From the NCBI RefSeq assembly GCF_015476545.1, contig NZ_JADMKV010000010.1, positions 29,220 through 93,219 of the forward strand: DNA of 64,000 nt. The letters run 5' to 3'. The stretch is from Methylobacter sp. BlB1 (GTDB lineage: Bacteria > Pseudomonadota > Gammaproteobacteria > Methylococcales > Methylomonadaceae). The position numbers and the translations under genes are program-made. The notes beneath the pieces were generated by a model. The model had not been told where the DNA came from and made no database searches. It saw only the letters and a list, made by a program, of their open reading frames with translations. Shown here one piece after another: positions 39,819-49,529 of this stretch (its first letter is position 1; every line of letters begins with the position of its first letter).

Positions 39819-40724
39819 TTAAGGAAGCCTTACAAAGCGGAACTTTTCCTGGCGCACGAAATTTTCAAAGGCCGTGCCGACGGCCGATAGCCGCTTGCCT
39901 TCGCGGCGCACCATGTACCAGGTTCTGACCAGCGGAAAGAACTGCACGTCCAGAATGATCAACCGCCCTGCCCTGACTTCGCTGTCAATCGTATGCTGAG
40001 ACACAACGCCCAGCCCCAGCCCTTCCTCTACGCCGAGCTTGATGGCGCCGTTATTGTTCAGCTCCATATTGGCCGAAATCTTCATGCCATTTTCGGCAAA
40101 GAACCGCTCCGTTGAGGTTCTGGTGCCGGAACCTTGTTCGCGCATCAGAAAAGTCTCGTTTCTCAACTCGGCCAGCGAAATGCCTTTTTTATCTTTTAAA
40201 TGGTGATTAGGCGGCGCAATCACGACCAGCGGATTTTCCAGCAAAGGCTCGGACACCAGATCCAGTCCTTCCGGCGGCTTGCCCATCAGCACGATATCCG
40301 TCTCATTATTTTCCAGCAGCTGAATCAGGCCCTTGTGGTTGGTCACCTTCAGATTGACATTGACTTTAGGATACTGCTTGCAGAAACCGGCCAATAGGCG
40401 GATCGCAAAATACTGTACCGTACTGGCGACCGAAACCAGCAAGCGGCCGCCTTCCGAGCCCTTGATTTCATCCAGAATCAGATCGGCCTCGGACATCTTG
40501 GCAATGATATCCTTGCTCAGGCGATACATCTCCTCGCCGGCTTCAGTCAAATAGATCTTGCGCCCCAGTCGCTCGAACAAAGCCAAGCCCGCCGCATCTT
40601 CGAACTGTTTGATTTGCATCGATACCGCCGGCTGCGTCAGGAAAAGTTCCTCCGCCGCGCGCGTGAAGCTCAAGTGCCGAGCCACCATTTCAAACACTTT
40701 CAGTTGCCTAAGCGTTACGTTCAC
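39819..40724 (-). CDS. LysR-family regulator, CbbR-like
   Basis: 301 residues. An N-terminal winged helix-turn-helix (RHLSFTRAAEELFLTQPAVSMQIKQ, positions 40608-40682) is followed by a periplasmic-binding-protein-like effector domain. The sequence style is that of CbbR, the Calvin-cycle gene regulator. It is divergent from fba, the usual layout for a LysR protein and its target. The effector is unknown. Confidence 0.85.
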   Translation of the reverse strand: MNVTLRQLKVFEMVARHLSFTRAAEELFLTQPAVSMQIKQFEDAAGLALFERLGRKIYLTEAGEEMYRLSKDIIAKMSEADLILDEIKGSEGGRLLVSVASTVQYFAIRLLAGFCKQYPKVNVNLKVTNHKGLIQLLENNETDIVLMGKPPEGLDLVSEPLLENPLVVIAPPNHHLKDKKGISLAELRNETFLMREQGSGTRTSTERFFAENGMKISANMELNNNGAIKLGVEEGLGLGVVSQHTIDSEVRAGRLIILDVQFFPLVRTWYMVRREGKRLSAVGTAFENFVRQEKFRFVRLP

Positions 40725-40845
40725 AAACTACTCCTAAACCTTATGCATTTAGCCGAATTTTCTCGCTTTTCATTATAATACCCCAGCTTTAACCCTTAAT
40801 GGTCTTAATCTCCGTATTTTTTCTGAGGAAATCCCCATTCGTAAC

Positions 40846-40898
40846 TGCAGAATCATTTGTAAGCCGGGCAATATTTTGTTTATATACATTGCAGAATC
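40846..40898. promoter_or_regulatory. Direct repeat in the LysR-fba divergent region
   Basis: TGCAGAATC occurs at 40846-40854 and again at 40890-40898, a 9-bp direct repeat with a 44-base period (about four helical turns). It is a candidate binding site for the divergent LysR regulator or another factor. Function is inferred only. Confidence 0.35.
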
Positions 40899-40972
40899 GT
40901 GAGCGTAAACGGCTCCATCATCCTCACGCATCCGCGTAGGAACACAATAACAATCCAAACCAGGATCAAGAT

Positions 40973-42052
40973 ATGTCACAGAAAATCTTAGACGCAGTGA
41001 AACCCGGCGTTGTGACCGGCGCCGATGTCCAGAAAATCTTCGCGATTGCCAAGGAAAACAACTTCGCGCTGCCGGCCGTCAACGTCATCAGCACCGATTC
41101 GATCAATGCGGTGCTGGAAGCAGCGGCACAGGCCAAATCAGCCGTCATCATCCAATTCTCGAACGGCGGCGCCCAGTTCGTGGCCGGCAAGGGCCTCAAG
41201 CTGGAAGGCCAGCAATCCCACATTCTGGGCGCGATTTCCGGCGCCCAACATGTGCATACGGTCGCCGAATACTACGGCGTGCCGGTCATTCTGCATACCG
41301 ACCATGCCGCCAAGAAACTGCTGCCGTGGATCGACGGTCTGCTCGATGCCGGCGAAAAGCATTTTGCCGCAACCGGCAAGCCGCTGTTCAGCTCCCACAT
41401 GCTGGACCTGTCCGAAGAAAGTCTGAAAGAAAACATCGAAATCAGCGCCCGCTACCTGACCCGCATGGCCAAGATGGGCATGACGCTCGAAATCGAGCTG
41501 GGCTGCACCGGCGGCGAGGAAGACGGTGTCGACAATACCGACATGGATCATTCGGCGCTGTACACGCAGCCTGAAGATGTGGCCTATGCCTATGAAGAGC
41601 TGATCAAAATCAGTCCGAATTTTACCATCGCAGCCTCGTTCGGCAACGTGCACGGCGTTTACAAACCCGGCAACGTCAAGCTGACGCCGAAGATTCTGGA
41701 TAATTCGCAAAAATACGTCTCGGAAAAATTCGGCGTGCCGCACAACACCTTGAACTTCGTGTTCCATGGCGGTTCAGGCTCATCCGCTGAAGAAATCAAG
41801 GAATCGATCAGCTATGGCGTGGTCAAGATGAACATCGATACGGATACGCAGTGGGCTTACTGGAGCGGCGTCCGGGAATTCTACCGCAGCAATGAGGGTT
41901 ATCTGCAAGGCCAGATCGGTAATCCAGACGGCGACGACAAGCCCAACAAGAAATACTACGACCCGCGCGTCTGGATCCGCGCTGCCCAGCTCAGCATGGT
42001 GGCGCGCCTGCAGCAGGCCTTCCAGGAATTAAACTCTATCAATTCTCTATAA
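40973..42052 (+). CDS. fba: Class II fructose-bisphosphate aldolase (FbaA type)
   Basis: 359 residues, the same length as E. coli FbaA and very similar along its length. The zinc-ligand loop HTDHAAKKLLPW, ELGCTGGEEDGVD and NFVFHGGSGS are present. It splits fructose-1,6-bisphosphate, the step that yields triose phosphates in one form of the ribulose monophosphate cycle. AGGA precedes the ATG. A LysR regulator is divergent from it. Confidence 0.97.
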   Translation: MSQKILDAVKPGVVTGADVQKIFAIAKENNFALPAVNVISTDSINAVLEAAAQAKSAVIIQFSNGGAQFVAGKGLKLEGQQSHILGAISGAQHVHTVAEYYGVPVILHTDHAAKKLLPWIDGLLDAGEKHFAATGKPLFSSHMLDLSEESLKENIEISARYLTRMAKMGMTLEIELGCTGGEEDGVDNTDMDHSALYTQPEDVAYAYEELIKISPNFTIAASFGNVHGVYKPGNVKLTPKILDNSQKYVSEKFGVPHNTLNFVFHGGSGSSAEEIKESISYGVVKMNIDTDTQWAYWSGVREFYRSNEGYLQGQIGNPDGDDKPNKKYYDPRVWIRAAQLSMVARLQQAFQELNSINSL

Positions 42053-42060
42053 TGTTTAAA

Positions 42061-42094
42061 CCGTAGGAGCGACTCGATTGGGCCGCTCCTACGG
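42061..42094. repeat. CCGTAGGAGCG extragenic palindrome after fba
   Basis: Perfect 11-bp arms, CCGTAGGAGCG (42061-42071) and CGCTCCTACGG (42084-42094), enclose 12 bases. It lies 8 bases after the fba stop and probably folds at the mRNA end. Confidence 0.75.
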
Positions 42095-42108
42095 AAGCCT
42101 GCAACATC

Positions 42109-42184
42109 GTAGGGTACGCACTGCGTACCTTTTTAAATTCGTACGAACGGGCAGATTTTGGAAGGTATGCGTTGCATACCCTAC
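42109..42184. repeat. GTAGGGTACGCA-family palindrome pair, entering the uvrD stop
   Basis: Outer GTAGGG (42109-42114) and CCCTAC (42179-42184) enclose two inner hairpins, GGTACGCACTGCGTACC and GGTATGCGTTGCATACC. The first half matches the perfect palindrome at 60821-60845. The right arm contains the uvrD stop codon (TAG, complement of 42181-42183). Confidence 0.75.
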
Positions 42185-44349
42185 AAAGCCTCCAGCTTGG
42201 CATAAGCCAGCATCAGCCATTTGATGCCGACCGCTCTGAAATTGATCTGCACGCGCTCATGCGCGCCCTCGCCTTCCATTTGCAGCACCACGCCTTCGCC
42301 AAATTTTTCATGGCTGACGCGCTGCCCCAGCTTGTATTTGCCTTCCACGATCGGCGCCGATGCCTTGGGCTGAGCCGCTGCCGTTACCGGACGGCTGACA
42401 TTGGCGCGCATTCTGACTTCCTGAATGAACTCGGGCGGAATCTCGCGCAGGAAACGCGATGGTCTCGGGTACGATTCACGACCGTATAGCCGCCGTGATT
42501 CGGCATAAGTCAGATAAAGCTGCTTCATGGCCCGCGTCATGCCCACATAGCACAGCCGGCGTTCCTCTTCCAGGCGGCCGGCATCGTCGACCGATTGCAG
42601 AGATGGAAACAGCCCTTCCTCCATGCCGACCAGGAACACCAGCTTGAACTCCAGTCCCTTGGCCGAATGCAGGGTCATCAGCTGCACGCAGTCCTCAAAA
42701 TCATCAGCCTGCATTTCGCCGGCTTCCAGCGCCGCATGCGCCAGGAACATATCCAGCTCGCCGAGGTTTTCCTCATTGCCGGCATCGAAATCGAACAGGC
42801 GCGCCGCGTTGACCAGCTCCTCGAGGTTTTCGACCTTTTCTTCGCCTTTATCAGCCTTATCGTTCTGATACAGCGTGATCAAGCCGCTTTTTTCAATCAC
42901 CAGCTTGACCTTCTCAAACAGCTCCAGGCCCTCGCCCTGCGCCGCCATCTGTTCGATCAACTGCATGAATCCGGCCAGGGCATTGGCCGCACGCGCGGAC
43001 AACCGTCCCGGCCTGAGCATTTCCTCGGCCGCGGCCCACAAGGAAATACGCTGATTGCGCGCGAGACTGCGAAGGTCATCCAGCGTTTTAGGACCTATGC
43101 CGCGCGTTGGCGTGTTGATGACGCGTTCGAACGATGCATCGTCATGCCGGTTTGAGGTCAGGCGCAGATAGGCCAGCGCGTTCTTGATTTCGGCCCGGTC
43201 GAAGAACCGCAAGCCGCCATAGACGCGGTACGGCGTGCCGGTCGCCATCAAGCGCTCCTCAAACTGGCGGGATTGGGCGTTGGAGCGGTAAAGGATGGCT
43301 ACATCACTGCGCGCACCGCCCTCATTGATCCAGGCCCTGATGCGCTCGACGACGAAATAAGCCTCGTCCTGCTCATTGAAGGCCGCATACAGCGAAATCA
43401 GGTCGCCGTCGCCGGTATCGGTCCACAGTTCCTTGCCCATACGGCCGTCGTTATTGGCGATGACCTTATTGGCCGCTTTCAGGATATGGCCGGTCGAGCG
43501 GTAGTTCTGTTCCAGCTTGATGACCTGATGGTTCGGATGGTGTTTCTGGAAATTGTAGATATTTTCGATCTTGGCGCCGCGCCAGCCGTAAATGGACTGG
43601 TCGTCGTCGCCGACCACGAACAGGTTGTCCTTATCCTGGGTCAACAGTCTCAGCCAGGCATACTGGATCGTGTTGGTGTCCTGAAACTCGTCGACATGCA
43701 CCTGCCTGAACCGCTGCTGGTAAAACTCCAGCACGTCCTCGTTGTCGCGTAGCAGCTCATGCGCGCGCAGCAGCAGCTCGGCAAAGTCTACCAGGCCTGA
43801 GCGCTCGCAGATCTCCTCATAGGCGCGGTAGATGATCAGCATCTGGCGCTGATACAGGTCGCCGGTCTCGAGGATGTGACGCGCCCTGATGCCTTCGTCT
43901 TTCTGCGCGTTGATATACCACTGTATCTGCTTCGGCGGCCATTTCTTCTCATCGAGATTCAATGTCGCCAAAAGGCGCTTGATGAGCCTTAACTGATCGG
44001 ACGAATCCATGACCTGAAACGTCTCCGGCAGTCTGGCCTGCTGCGCATGCCTTCTTAACAGCCGGTGCGCAAGCCCGTGAAAGGTCCCTATCCACATGCT
44101 GTGCGTCGATATGCCCAGCAGATCCTCGATACGGCCTCGCATCTCCCGAGCGGCTTTGTTCGTGAACGTGACGGCCAGAATGCTGTGCGGCGACAGGCCT
44201 TCGACCTGAATCTGCCAGGCGATGCGGTGCACCAGAACCCGGGTCTTGCCGCTGCCGGCGCCGGCCAGCACCAGCATGGATTGGGACGGCGCCGAAACAG
44301 CCTGGCGCTGGGCATCATTTAGAGGATCTATAATTCTGGTAATATCCAT
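42181..44349 (-). CDS. uvrD: UvrD, DNA helicase II
   Basis: 722 residues, as E. coli UvrD (720), and similar end to end. Walker A GAGSGKT (about residues 31-37), VDEFQDTN and the C-terminal RVSHEKFGEGVV segment, which UvrD has and Rep lacks, support UvrD rather than Rep or PcrA. It unwinds DNA in nucleotide excision and mismatch repair. The stop codon lies within an extragenic repeat, suggesting the element inserted at or replaced the native end. Confidence 0.95.
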   Translation of the reverse strand: MDITRIIDPLNDAQRQAVSAPSQSMLVLAGAGSGKTRVLVHRIAWQIQVEGLSPHSILAVTFTNKAAREMRGRIEDLLGISTHSMWIGTFHGLAHRLLRRHAQQARLPETFQVMDSSDQLRLIKRLLATLNLDEKKWPPKQIQWYINAQKDEGIRARHILETGDLYQRQMLIIYRAYEEICERSGLVDFAELLLRAHELLRDNEDVLEFYQQRFRQVHVDEFQDTNTIQYAWLRLLTQDKDNLFVVGDDDQSIYGWRGAKIENIYNFQKHHPNHQVIKLEQNYRSTGHILKAANKVIANNDGRMGKELWTDTGDGDLISLYAAFNEQDEAYFVVERIRAWINEGGARSDVAILYRSNAQSRQFEERLMATGTPYRVYGGLRFFDRAEIKNALAYLRLTSNRHDDASFERVINTPTRGIGPKTLDDLRSLARNQRISLWAAAEEMLRPGRLSARAANALAGFMQLIEQMAAQGEGLELFEKVKLVIEKSGLITLYQNDKADKGEEKVENLEELVNAARLFDFDAGNEENLGELDMFLAHAALEAGEMQADDFEDCVQLMTLHSAKGLEFKLVFLVGMEEGLFPSLQSVDDAGRLEEERRLCYVGMTRAMKQLYLTYAESRRLYGRESYPRPSRFLREIPPEFIQEVRMRANVSRPVTAAAQPKASAPIVEGKYKLGQRVSHEKFGEGVVLQMEGEGAHERVQINFRAVGIKWLMLAYAKLEAL

Positions 44350-44461
44350 GTGTTATCGCTTGCACATTTTTTGGAGCTGTGTATATTGTTTCGGATTTCG
44401 TCAGACGGGCAAAACCATTGCCTTGTTACAAATAATTACTATCACAAAGAAGGTTTTCAAG

Positions 44462-44707
44462 ATGAGCTTCGATTATAAACGCATGATTAAGTTTGAATAT
44501 AATATTGGCGACAAGGAAAAAAACTACCGCATGGCGGCCGGCGCCGTATTACTTTTCATCTCAATTTTCACGGCCAAAATCATTTTATTGGTCCTGGGCC
44601 TGGTGCTGGTTGCCACCGGCTACTCAGGCTGGTGCCCTGTCTATTCAGGCTTTCATAGAAATACCCGCGATACCGGCAGCAACACCCCCGACGCCGCAGC
44701 CGGCTGA
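44462..44707 (+). CDS. DUF2892 small membrane protein
   Basis: 81 residues. Two close hydrophobic segments (about residues 24-37 and 39-52) with a GDKEKNYRMAAG entry and GWCPVY exit fit the YgaP-like DUF2892 family. The function of stand-alone members is unknown. AAGAAGG precedes ATG 44462. Confidence 0.75.
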   Translation: MSFDYKRMIKFEYNIGDKEKNYRMAAGAVLLFISIFTAKIILLVLGLVLVATGYSGWCPVYSGFHRNTRDTGSNTPDAAAG

Positions 44708-44962
44708 TTTATTCGCCTGACTACAAGGACGTAGTTGCCAATGCTGGTGCTCTGATCACAACCATCAGCCATAGTTCAAAAACAAACGCAATAATCACGC
44801 CATTATGACCGCCAAATCTATCGCGGTCTATAGGGTTATCCGGTTATTTCCGGATCACAGGCTCTGCAACGGCCAGGGATATCTCTAAAACCCATCAAAA
44901 AGCCAACGCCCGCTCTATGTCCTGCTATCGTATGGACGTATTTGATGAGAGGGTAGAATCAA

Positions 44963-46267
44963 GTGGCTACTTTATTCCCTATTCCTGAAAATCATCCGCA
45001 ACGCTTCATCCTACATAACGAAGTCCATGCCCGGGCCTCCCTGGTTCTGGATCTGCCGGTCAGGGCCAGTCATCTGGCGCTGCTATTATCCACTGCCGAG
45101 AAAATACAGGAACGCCAGCACCTGGCTATGCTATGCGAGCGTTTTGGCGTCACGCCGCCGAAACAGGACGCCGACCATTTCAGCGCGGCGTTCGACACGT
45201 TCCAGATTCGCTGGGGGCAGCACGGTGAATTCAGCACCTATACGTTTTATGTGCAGGACAGTCCCGAGGATCCGTTTTCAGAACCGGCCTTGACGAAAGT
45301 ACCGGTCGACTGGCTGGCCCTGCTGCCCGGCAAAGTTATGGTGGCGGCGCATGCAGCCATCATAACCAAACCAAACGAAGAGGCCTATCAGGAACCCGAC
45401 CTGCATATTGTGGCCTCATACTTTGACGGCAATCCTGTAGTCGGCTCCGAAGTCACGGGAGGTGCCGCTTTCGCGTTTACCGACTTTCGCATCCATGTGG
45501 ACGGCTTCAGCCGGTTCCTGATCATCGATAACTATCTCAGAACCGAACAGGCCGGCCGCCTGCTGCAACGGCTGTTTGAAATTGAAGTGTATCGCGTGAT
45601 GGCCTTATTGGCGTTTCCGATAGCGCGCCGGCTTGCGCCGGAGTTGAAGAAAGCCGACCGGCAGCTGTACACGATCACAAACGCCATGGCGCAGCCGGAC
45701 AGCAATGACGCGGAACTGCTGGATGAACTGACGCACTTGGCGGCCGAAGTCGAAAACCACATATCAAGCAGCCACTTCCGGTTCGGCGCGGCCAATGCCT
45801 ATTATCAGCTTGTGGAACAGCGCCTTGATGATTTGCGCGAAATCAGAATCCAGGGCATCCAGACCCTGGGCGAGTTCATAAGACGGCGCATGGAACCGGC
45901 CATCAAGACCTGCCAGTCGACCGCGAACCGCTTTACGTCAATATCGGAAAGGGTCAGCAATGCCGGGCAACTGCTGCGTACGCGCGTGGACATCATGATT
46001 GAGCGACAGAACCAGGATTTGCTGGCTTCAATGGATTTGCGCGCGAAAATGCAGTTGCGCCTGCAGGAGACGGTTGAAGGCATTTCCGTCGTCGCCATTA
46101 CCTATTACAGCGCCGGCCTGGTCGGCCTCATCGCTAAAGCTGTTTATGCCGCAGGCTGGCCGATCAATCCCGAGCTTACTGTTGGTTTGTCCCTGCCGTT
46201 CATCATGGTCGCCGTTATCTTAGCTATCAGGCGCATTCATAGAATGATCAAGACCACGACTACTTAG
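44963..46267 (+). CDS. DUF3422 membrane-anchored protein
   Basis: 434 residues from GTG 44963, preceded by GAGAGGG. The N-terminus HPQRFILHNEVHARAS is the family signature. A long alpha-helical middle ends in two C-terminal membrane helices (about residues 374-396 and 404-424). The layout recalls metal-ion CorA-like proteins only superficially; the family has no established function. The stop overlaps convergent fxsA by 4 bases. Confidence 0.85.
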   Translation: MATLFPIPENHPQRFILHNEVHARASLVLDLPVRASHLALLLSTAEKIQERQHLAMLCERFGVTPPKQDADHFSAAFDTFQIRWGQHGEFSTYTFYVQDSPEDPFSEPALTKVPVDWLALLPGKVMVAAHAAIITKPNEEAYQEPDLHIVASYFDGNPVVGSEVTGGAAFAFTDFRIHVDGFSRFLIIDNYLRTEQAGRLLQRLFEIEVYRVMALLAFPIARRLAPELKKADRQLYTITNAMAQPDSNDAELLDELTHLAAEVENHISSSHFRFGAANAYYQLVEQRLDDLREIRIQGIQTLGEFIRRRMEPAIKTCQSTANRFTSISERVSNAGQLLRTRVDIMIERQNQDLLASMDLRAKMQLRLQETVEGISVVAITYYSAGLVGLIAKAVYAAGWPINPELTVGLSLPFIMVAVILAIRRIHRMIKTTTT

Positions 46268-46701
46268 TCTTCCTTGTGATATTCACCCTCCAGCGCGTCT
46301 TTTTCGGCAGGTCTGGCCGGCTGAAAAGGCCCGCCGGCCTGGATCAGATGATTTTCAATCACATATTGCGCTATTTTCCGGCGCAGCTGTGGGATCAGGC
46401 AGGCAAAACCCATGATATCGGTGATAAAGCCCGGCGTCAGCAATAAAGCGCCGCCAACCAGCAGTATCGGGCCTTCGATCATCTCATAGGCCGGAAGCGT
46501 GCCTTGCGCCAGACTGGCCTGAAACCGTTGCAGTGTCGCCAGGCCCTGCTGCTTTAGCAGCCAGGCCCCCAATACGGCCGTCAGCACCACAAGAAAAATG
46601 GTAGGAACAGCACCGATGATGCCGCCCACCTGCAGCAGCAGATAAATTTCTACAAATGGAACGACCACTAAAAACAGCAATGCAATTTGGAAAACTTTCA
46701 T
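46264..46701 (-). CDS. fxsA: FxsA family membrane protein
   Basis: 145 residues, three to four hydrophobic segments and the family pattern VPFVEIYLLLQVGG, LGAWLLKQQG and LTPGFITDIMGF. In E. coli FxsA suppresses F-exclusion of phage T7; its normal role is unknown. It overlaps the convergent DUF3422 gene by 4 bases. Confidence 0.9.
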   Translation of the reverse strand: MKVFQIALLFLVVVPFVEIYLLLQVGGIIGAVPTIFLVVLTAVLGAWLLKQQGLATLQRFQASLAQGTLPAYEMIEGPILLVGGALLLTPGFITDIMGFACLIPQLRRKIAQYVIENHLIQAGGPFQPARPAEKDALEGEYHKED

Positions 46702-46974
46702 CTAAACACTCTTGAAATACGATCATTGACCTTACAATATAAGGGCAATGCCGCTTAATTTCTAGGATAATCTCGACATGCCGTCAATCAATGCGCCGTT
46801 CGCCGGTCGACGAAGGACAGCCCGTATGCACCGGCTCCTTCTGATGATAATTTCGATGGCTAAAAGCAGGGCTGACTTTATGGCGGCAAAAATCCTCTTG
46901 ATAGGTTCCATGTATACAATACATACTTTAATTATTAGACCAATATCCCGACTTCAGTAGCGTCACTCGCCGAT

Positions 46975-47301
46975 ATGCCGACTTGCCATCAAATAATGCT
47001 CTGCACGTGCCCTGACAAAGACACGGCCGAAAAAATCGCCCGCCTGCTGGTAATGGACCAGCTAGCCGCTTGCGTGAACATTTTGCCCGGCATTTTGTCT
47101 GTTTATACCTGGCAGGGACAGGTTGAGTCAGCGCAGGAACATCTGCTGCTGATTAAATCGCGCAAGGATCACTATCCATCGCTGGAAAAGGCGATACGCG
47201 ACAACCATCCCTATGAAATCCCCGAAATCATAGCCGTCCCTGTCGAAGCCGGTTTACCTGAATACCTGAATTGGATTGACTCATGCCTATCTTCAAGCTA
47301 A
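46975..47301 (+). CDS. cutA: CutA, divalent-ion tolerance protein
   Basis: 108 residues. The CutA1 trimer signature is clear: CTCPDKDTAEKIARLL, AACVNILPG and SVYTWQGQV. It binds copper and other divalent ions, and its cellular role is debated. The 3' end overlaps dsbD by 19 bases, the same neighbour as in E. coli. The 273 bases upstream show no supportable gene. Confidence 0.93.
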   Translation: MPTCHQIMLCTCPDKDTAEKIARLLVMDQLAACVNILPGILSVYTWQGQVESAQEHLLLIKSRKDHYPSLEKAIRDNHPYEIPEIIAVPVEAGLPEYLNWIDSCLSSS

Positions 47302-49529
47302 TTTTTTTCTGCTTTTTATCGCTGGCCAACCTGCCCGTTCTGGCGTTGGGGAATGACGAGCTTTTGCCGCCCGAGCAGGCCTTCAAGCTATCCGGCAAGG
47401 CAACCTCTGCCGATCAGGTTGAAGTTTCGTGGCAGATCGCAGAAGGTTACTACCTGTACCGCGACAAGATGCGTTTCGAATCCAAGACCGAAGCCATCCA
47501 GGCAGCCGCGCCAACCTTGCCGGACGGCGAAACCAAGCATGACGAGTTTTTCGGCGAGATGGTCATTTATCGGCACGCCGTGAACATCCCGGTGCCCTTG
47601 ACCGTATCTAACGGTGCCACATCCCTTCAGCTGCAGGTGCAATATCAGGGTTGCTCGGATAAGGGCGTTTGCTATCCGCCGCAGAAATCCATACTGGACA
47701 TCGAATTGCCCACGGCAGCGCCCGCAGTTCAGGCCAATCCGATGCAGCAGTTGGTCAAGAGCAACCCCAACATCGCACAGAATTTGTTTCAGGATGAATT
47801 ACTGCCGCCCGAGCAGGCCTTCCAGTTTCTGGCTTCGGTAAAAGACGCCCAGACACTGCGCGTCGATTGGCGGATCGCGGACGGCTATTACCTTTACCGC
47901 GAAAAAATCCAGCTTGAACTGATCGGCGCAGCCGGCACCCAGCTGGGCACTTATGATATCCCCAGGGGCATACCTGAATACGATGAGGCTTTCGGCCAGG
48001 TGGAAATATTCCATAACGAACTCGGCTTTGACCTGCCCTTGATCCGCTCAAACCCGTCGGCCCACGGCATTACCCTGCGGGCGAAGTTTCAAGGATGCGC
48101 AGACCGCGGCGTTTGCTATCCGCCCATGAACCAGGAAATCAGCCTTGACCTGCCCGTAGCGCTGCAAGATGCCGCCCTCGTCAAGAGCGCTCCGCCGGCC
48201 AATTATTCCGCTGCGGCGCCGGTGCTTTCCGAACAGGATCGCATCGTGCAATCGCTGCGTCGGGATACCTTGTCGATGACGCTGCTGAGCTTTTTCGGCT
48301 TCGGCCTGCTGCTGGCGTTCACGCCCTGCGTGTTCCCGATGATTCCGATACTGTCGGGCATTATCGTGGGCCACGGCAACCGCATCACGACGACGCGGGC
48401 GTTCCTGCTGTCGCTCAGTTACGTTATCGCCTCGGCCGTAACGTATACGGTATTCGGCATTCTGGCGGCGCTGTTCGGCAGCAATCTGCAAGCGGTCTTT
48501 CAGCAGCCGTGGATCATTGCTTTGTTCAGCGCCGTGTTCGTACTGTTGTCCCTGTCGATGTTCGGCTTTTACCACCTTGAACTGCCGAAATCCCTACAGG
48601 TCAAGCTGCACAACTCCAGCGAGCGGCACCGGGACGGCTCGCTTTGGGGGGCAGCCATCATGGGCGCGCTGTCGTCGCTGGTCGTGGGTCCCTGCGTGGC
48701 CGCGCCGTTAGCCGGTGCGTTGATCTATATCGGCCAGACCGGCGACGCCGTGCTGGGCGGCAGTGCCTTGTTCGTCATGGGCCTGGGCATGGGCGTTCCG
48801 CTGCTGCTGCTGGGCGCTTCGGCCGGCAAGCTGTTGCCGAAAGCCGGCGCTTGGCTGAATTCCACGAAAGCCGTATTCGGCGTGATCATGCTGGCTGTTG
48901 CGGTCTGGATGCTGGAGCGCATTTTGCCGGCGCCGGTCACCATGCTGCTCTGGGCCATGCTCCTGATCATCCCGGCCATTTATTTGAGCGCTATCGACCC
49001 ATTGCCCGAACTGGCCAGCGGCTGGCGCAAGCTATGGAAGGGGGTCGGTCTGATCATGCTCTCCTATGGCGTGCTGGTTCTGATAGGTTTCAGCATCGGC
49101 AACACCAATCCACTGCAGCCATTGCACGGCCTGGGCATGAACACATTGCAAGCGGCTAACCAAGAGGGCATTGCCTTTGAACGCGTGGCCTCGGTCACGG
49201 AGCTGGAAGCCAGAATCCGGCAGGCCCAGGCCGGCAATCAACCGGTCATGCTGGATTTTTACGCCGACTGGTGCACCTCATGCAAGGAAATGGAGGCCTA
49301 CACCTTCACCGATTCGAAGGTGAAACAGGCGCTGGCCAATTTTGTGCTGTTGCAGGCCGATGTCACCCAAAACTCGGAGGACGACAAGGCGCTGCTGGCG
49401 AAATTCAACCTGATAGGGCCGCCCGGCGTGCTTTTTTTCGGCGCTGACGGTCAGGAACACGCTTCACTGCGCGTCATCGGTTATCAGGATGCCGAGACTT
49501 TTCTTAAGACACTGACACGGATTAAATAA
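47283..49529 (+). CDS. dsbD: DsbD, thiol-disulfide interchange protein with two alpha domains
   Basis: 748 residues, about 150-180 more than usual DsbD. A signal peptide (1-22) is followed by two tandem DsbD-alpha domains: residues 24-143 with CSDKGVCYPP (Cys124, Cys130) and residues 170-292 with CADRGVCYPP (Cys272, Cys278). Then come the eight-helix membrane domain with its Cys pair (TPCVFP and GPCVAAP) and a C-terminal thioredoxin domain with WCTSCK. DsbD moves electrons from cytosolic thioredoxin to periplasmic DsbC and others. Both alpha domains begin with LLPPEQAF, and 19 identical bases occur at 47366-47384 and 47804-47822. Confidence 0.93.
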   Translation: MPIFKLIFFCFLSLANLPVLALGNDELLPPEQAFKLSGKATSADQVEVSWQIAEGYYLYRDKMRFESKTEAIQAAAPTLPDGETKHDEFFGEMVIYRHAVNIPVPLTVSNGATSLQLQVQYQGCSDKGVCYPPQKSILDIELPTAAPAVQANPMQQLVKSNPNIAQNLFQDELLPPEQAFQFLASVKDAQTLRVDWRIADGYYLYREKIQLELIGAAGTQLGTYDIPRGIPEYDEAFGQVEIFHNELGFDLPLIRSNPSAHGITLRAKFQGCADRGVCYPPMNQEISLDLPVALQDAALVKSAPPANYSAAAPVLSEQDRIVQSLRRDTLSMTLLSFFGFGLLLAFTPCVFPMIPILSGIIVGHGNRITTTRAFLLSLSYVIASAVTYTVFGILAALFGSNLQAVFQQPWIIALFSAVFVLLSLSMFGFYHLELPKSLQVKLHNSSERHRDGSLWGAAIMGALSSLVVGPCVAAPLAGALIYIGQTGDAVLGGSALFVMGLGMGVPLLLLGASAGKLLPKAGAWLNSTKAVFGVIMLAVAVWMLERILPAPVTMLLWAMLLIIPAIYLSAIDPLPELASGWRKLWKGVGLIMLSYGVLVLIGFSIGNTNPLQPLHGLGMNTLQAANQEGIAFERVASVTELEARIRQAQAGNQPVMLDFYADWCTSCKEMEAYTFTDSKVKQALANFVLLQADVTQNSEDDKALLAKFNLIGPPGVLFFGADGQEHASLRVIGYQDAETFLKTLTRIK

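Noticed and set aside
42061..42184. CRISPR-like spacing of palindromes
   Set aside because: Only two unlike palindromes, no regular repeats or spacers, no cas genes.
46778..46960. 60-residue ORF before cutA
   Set aside because: No ribosome site, basic low-information sequence, no similarity; treated as chance.
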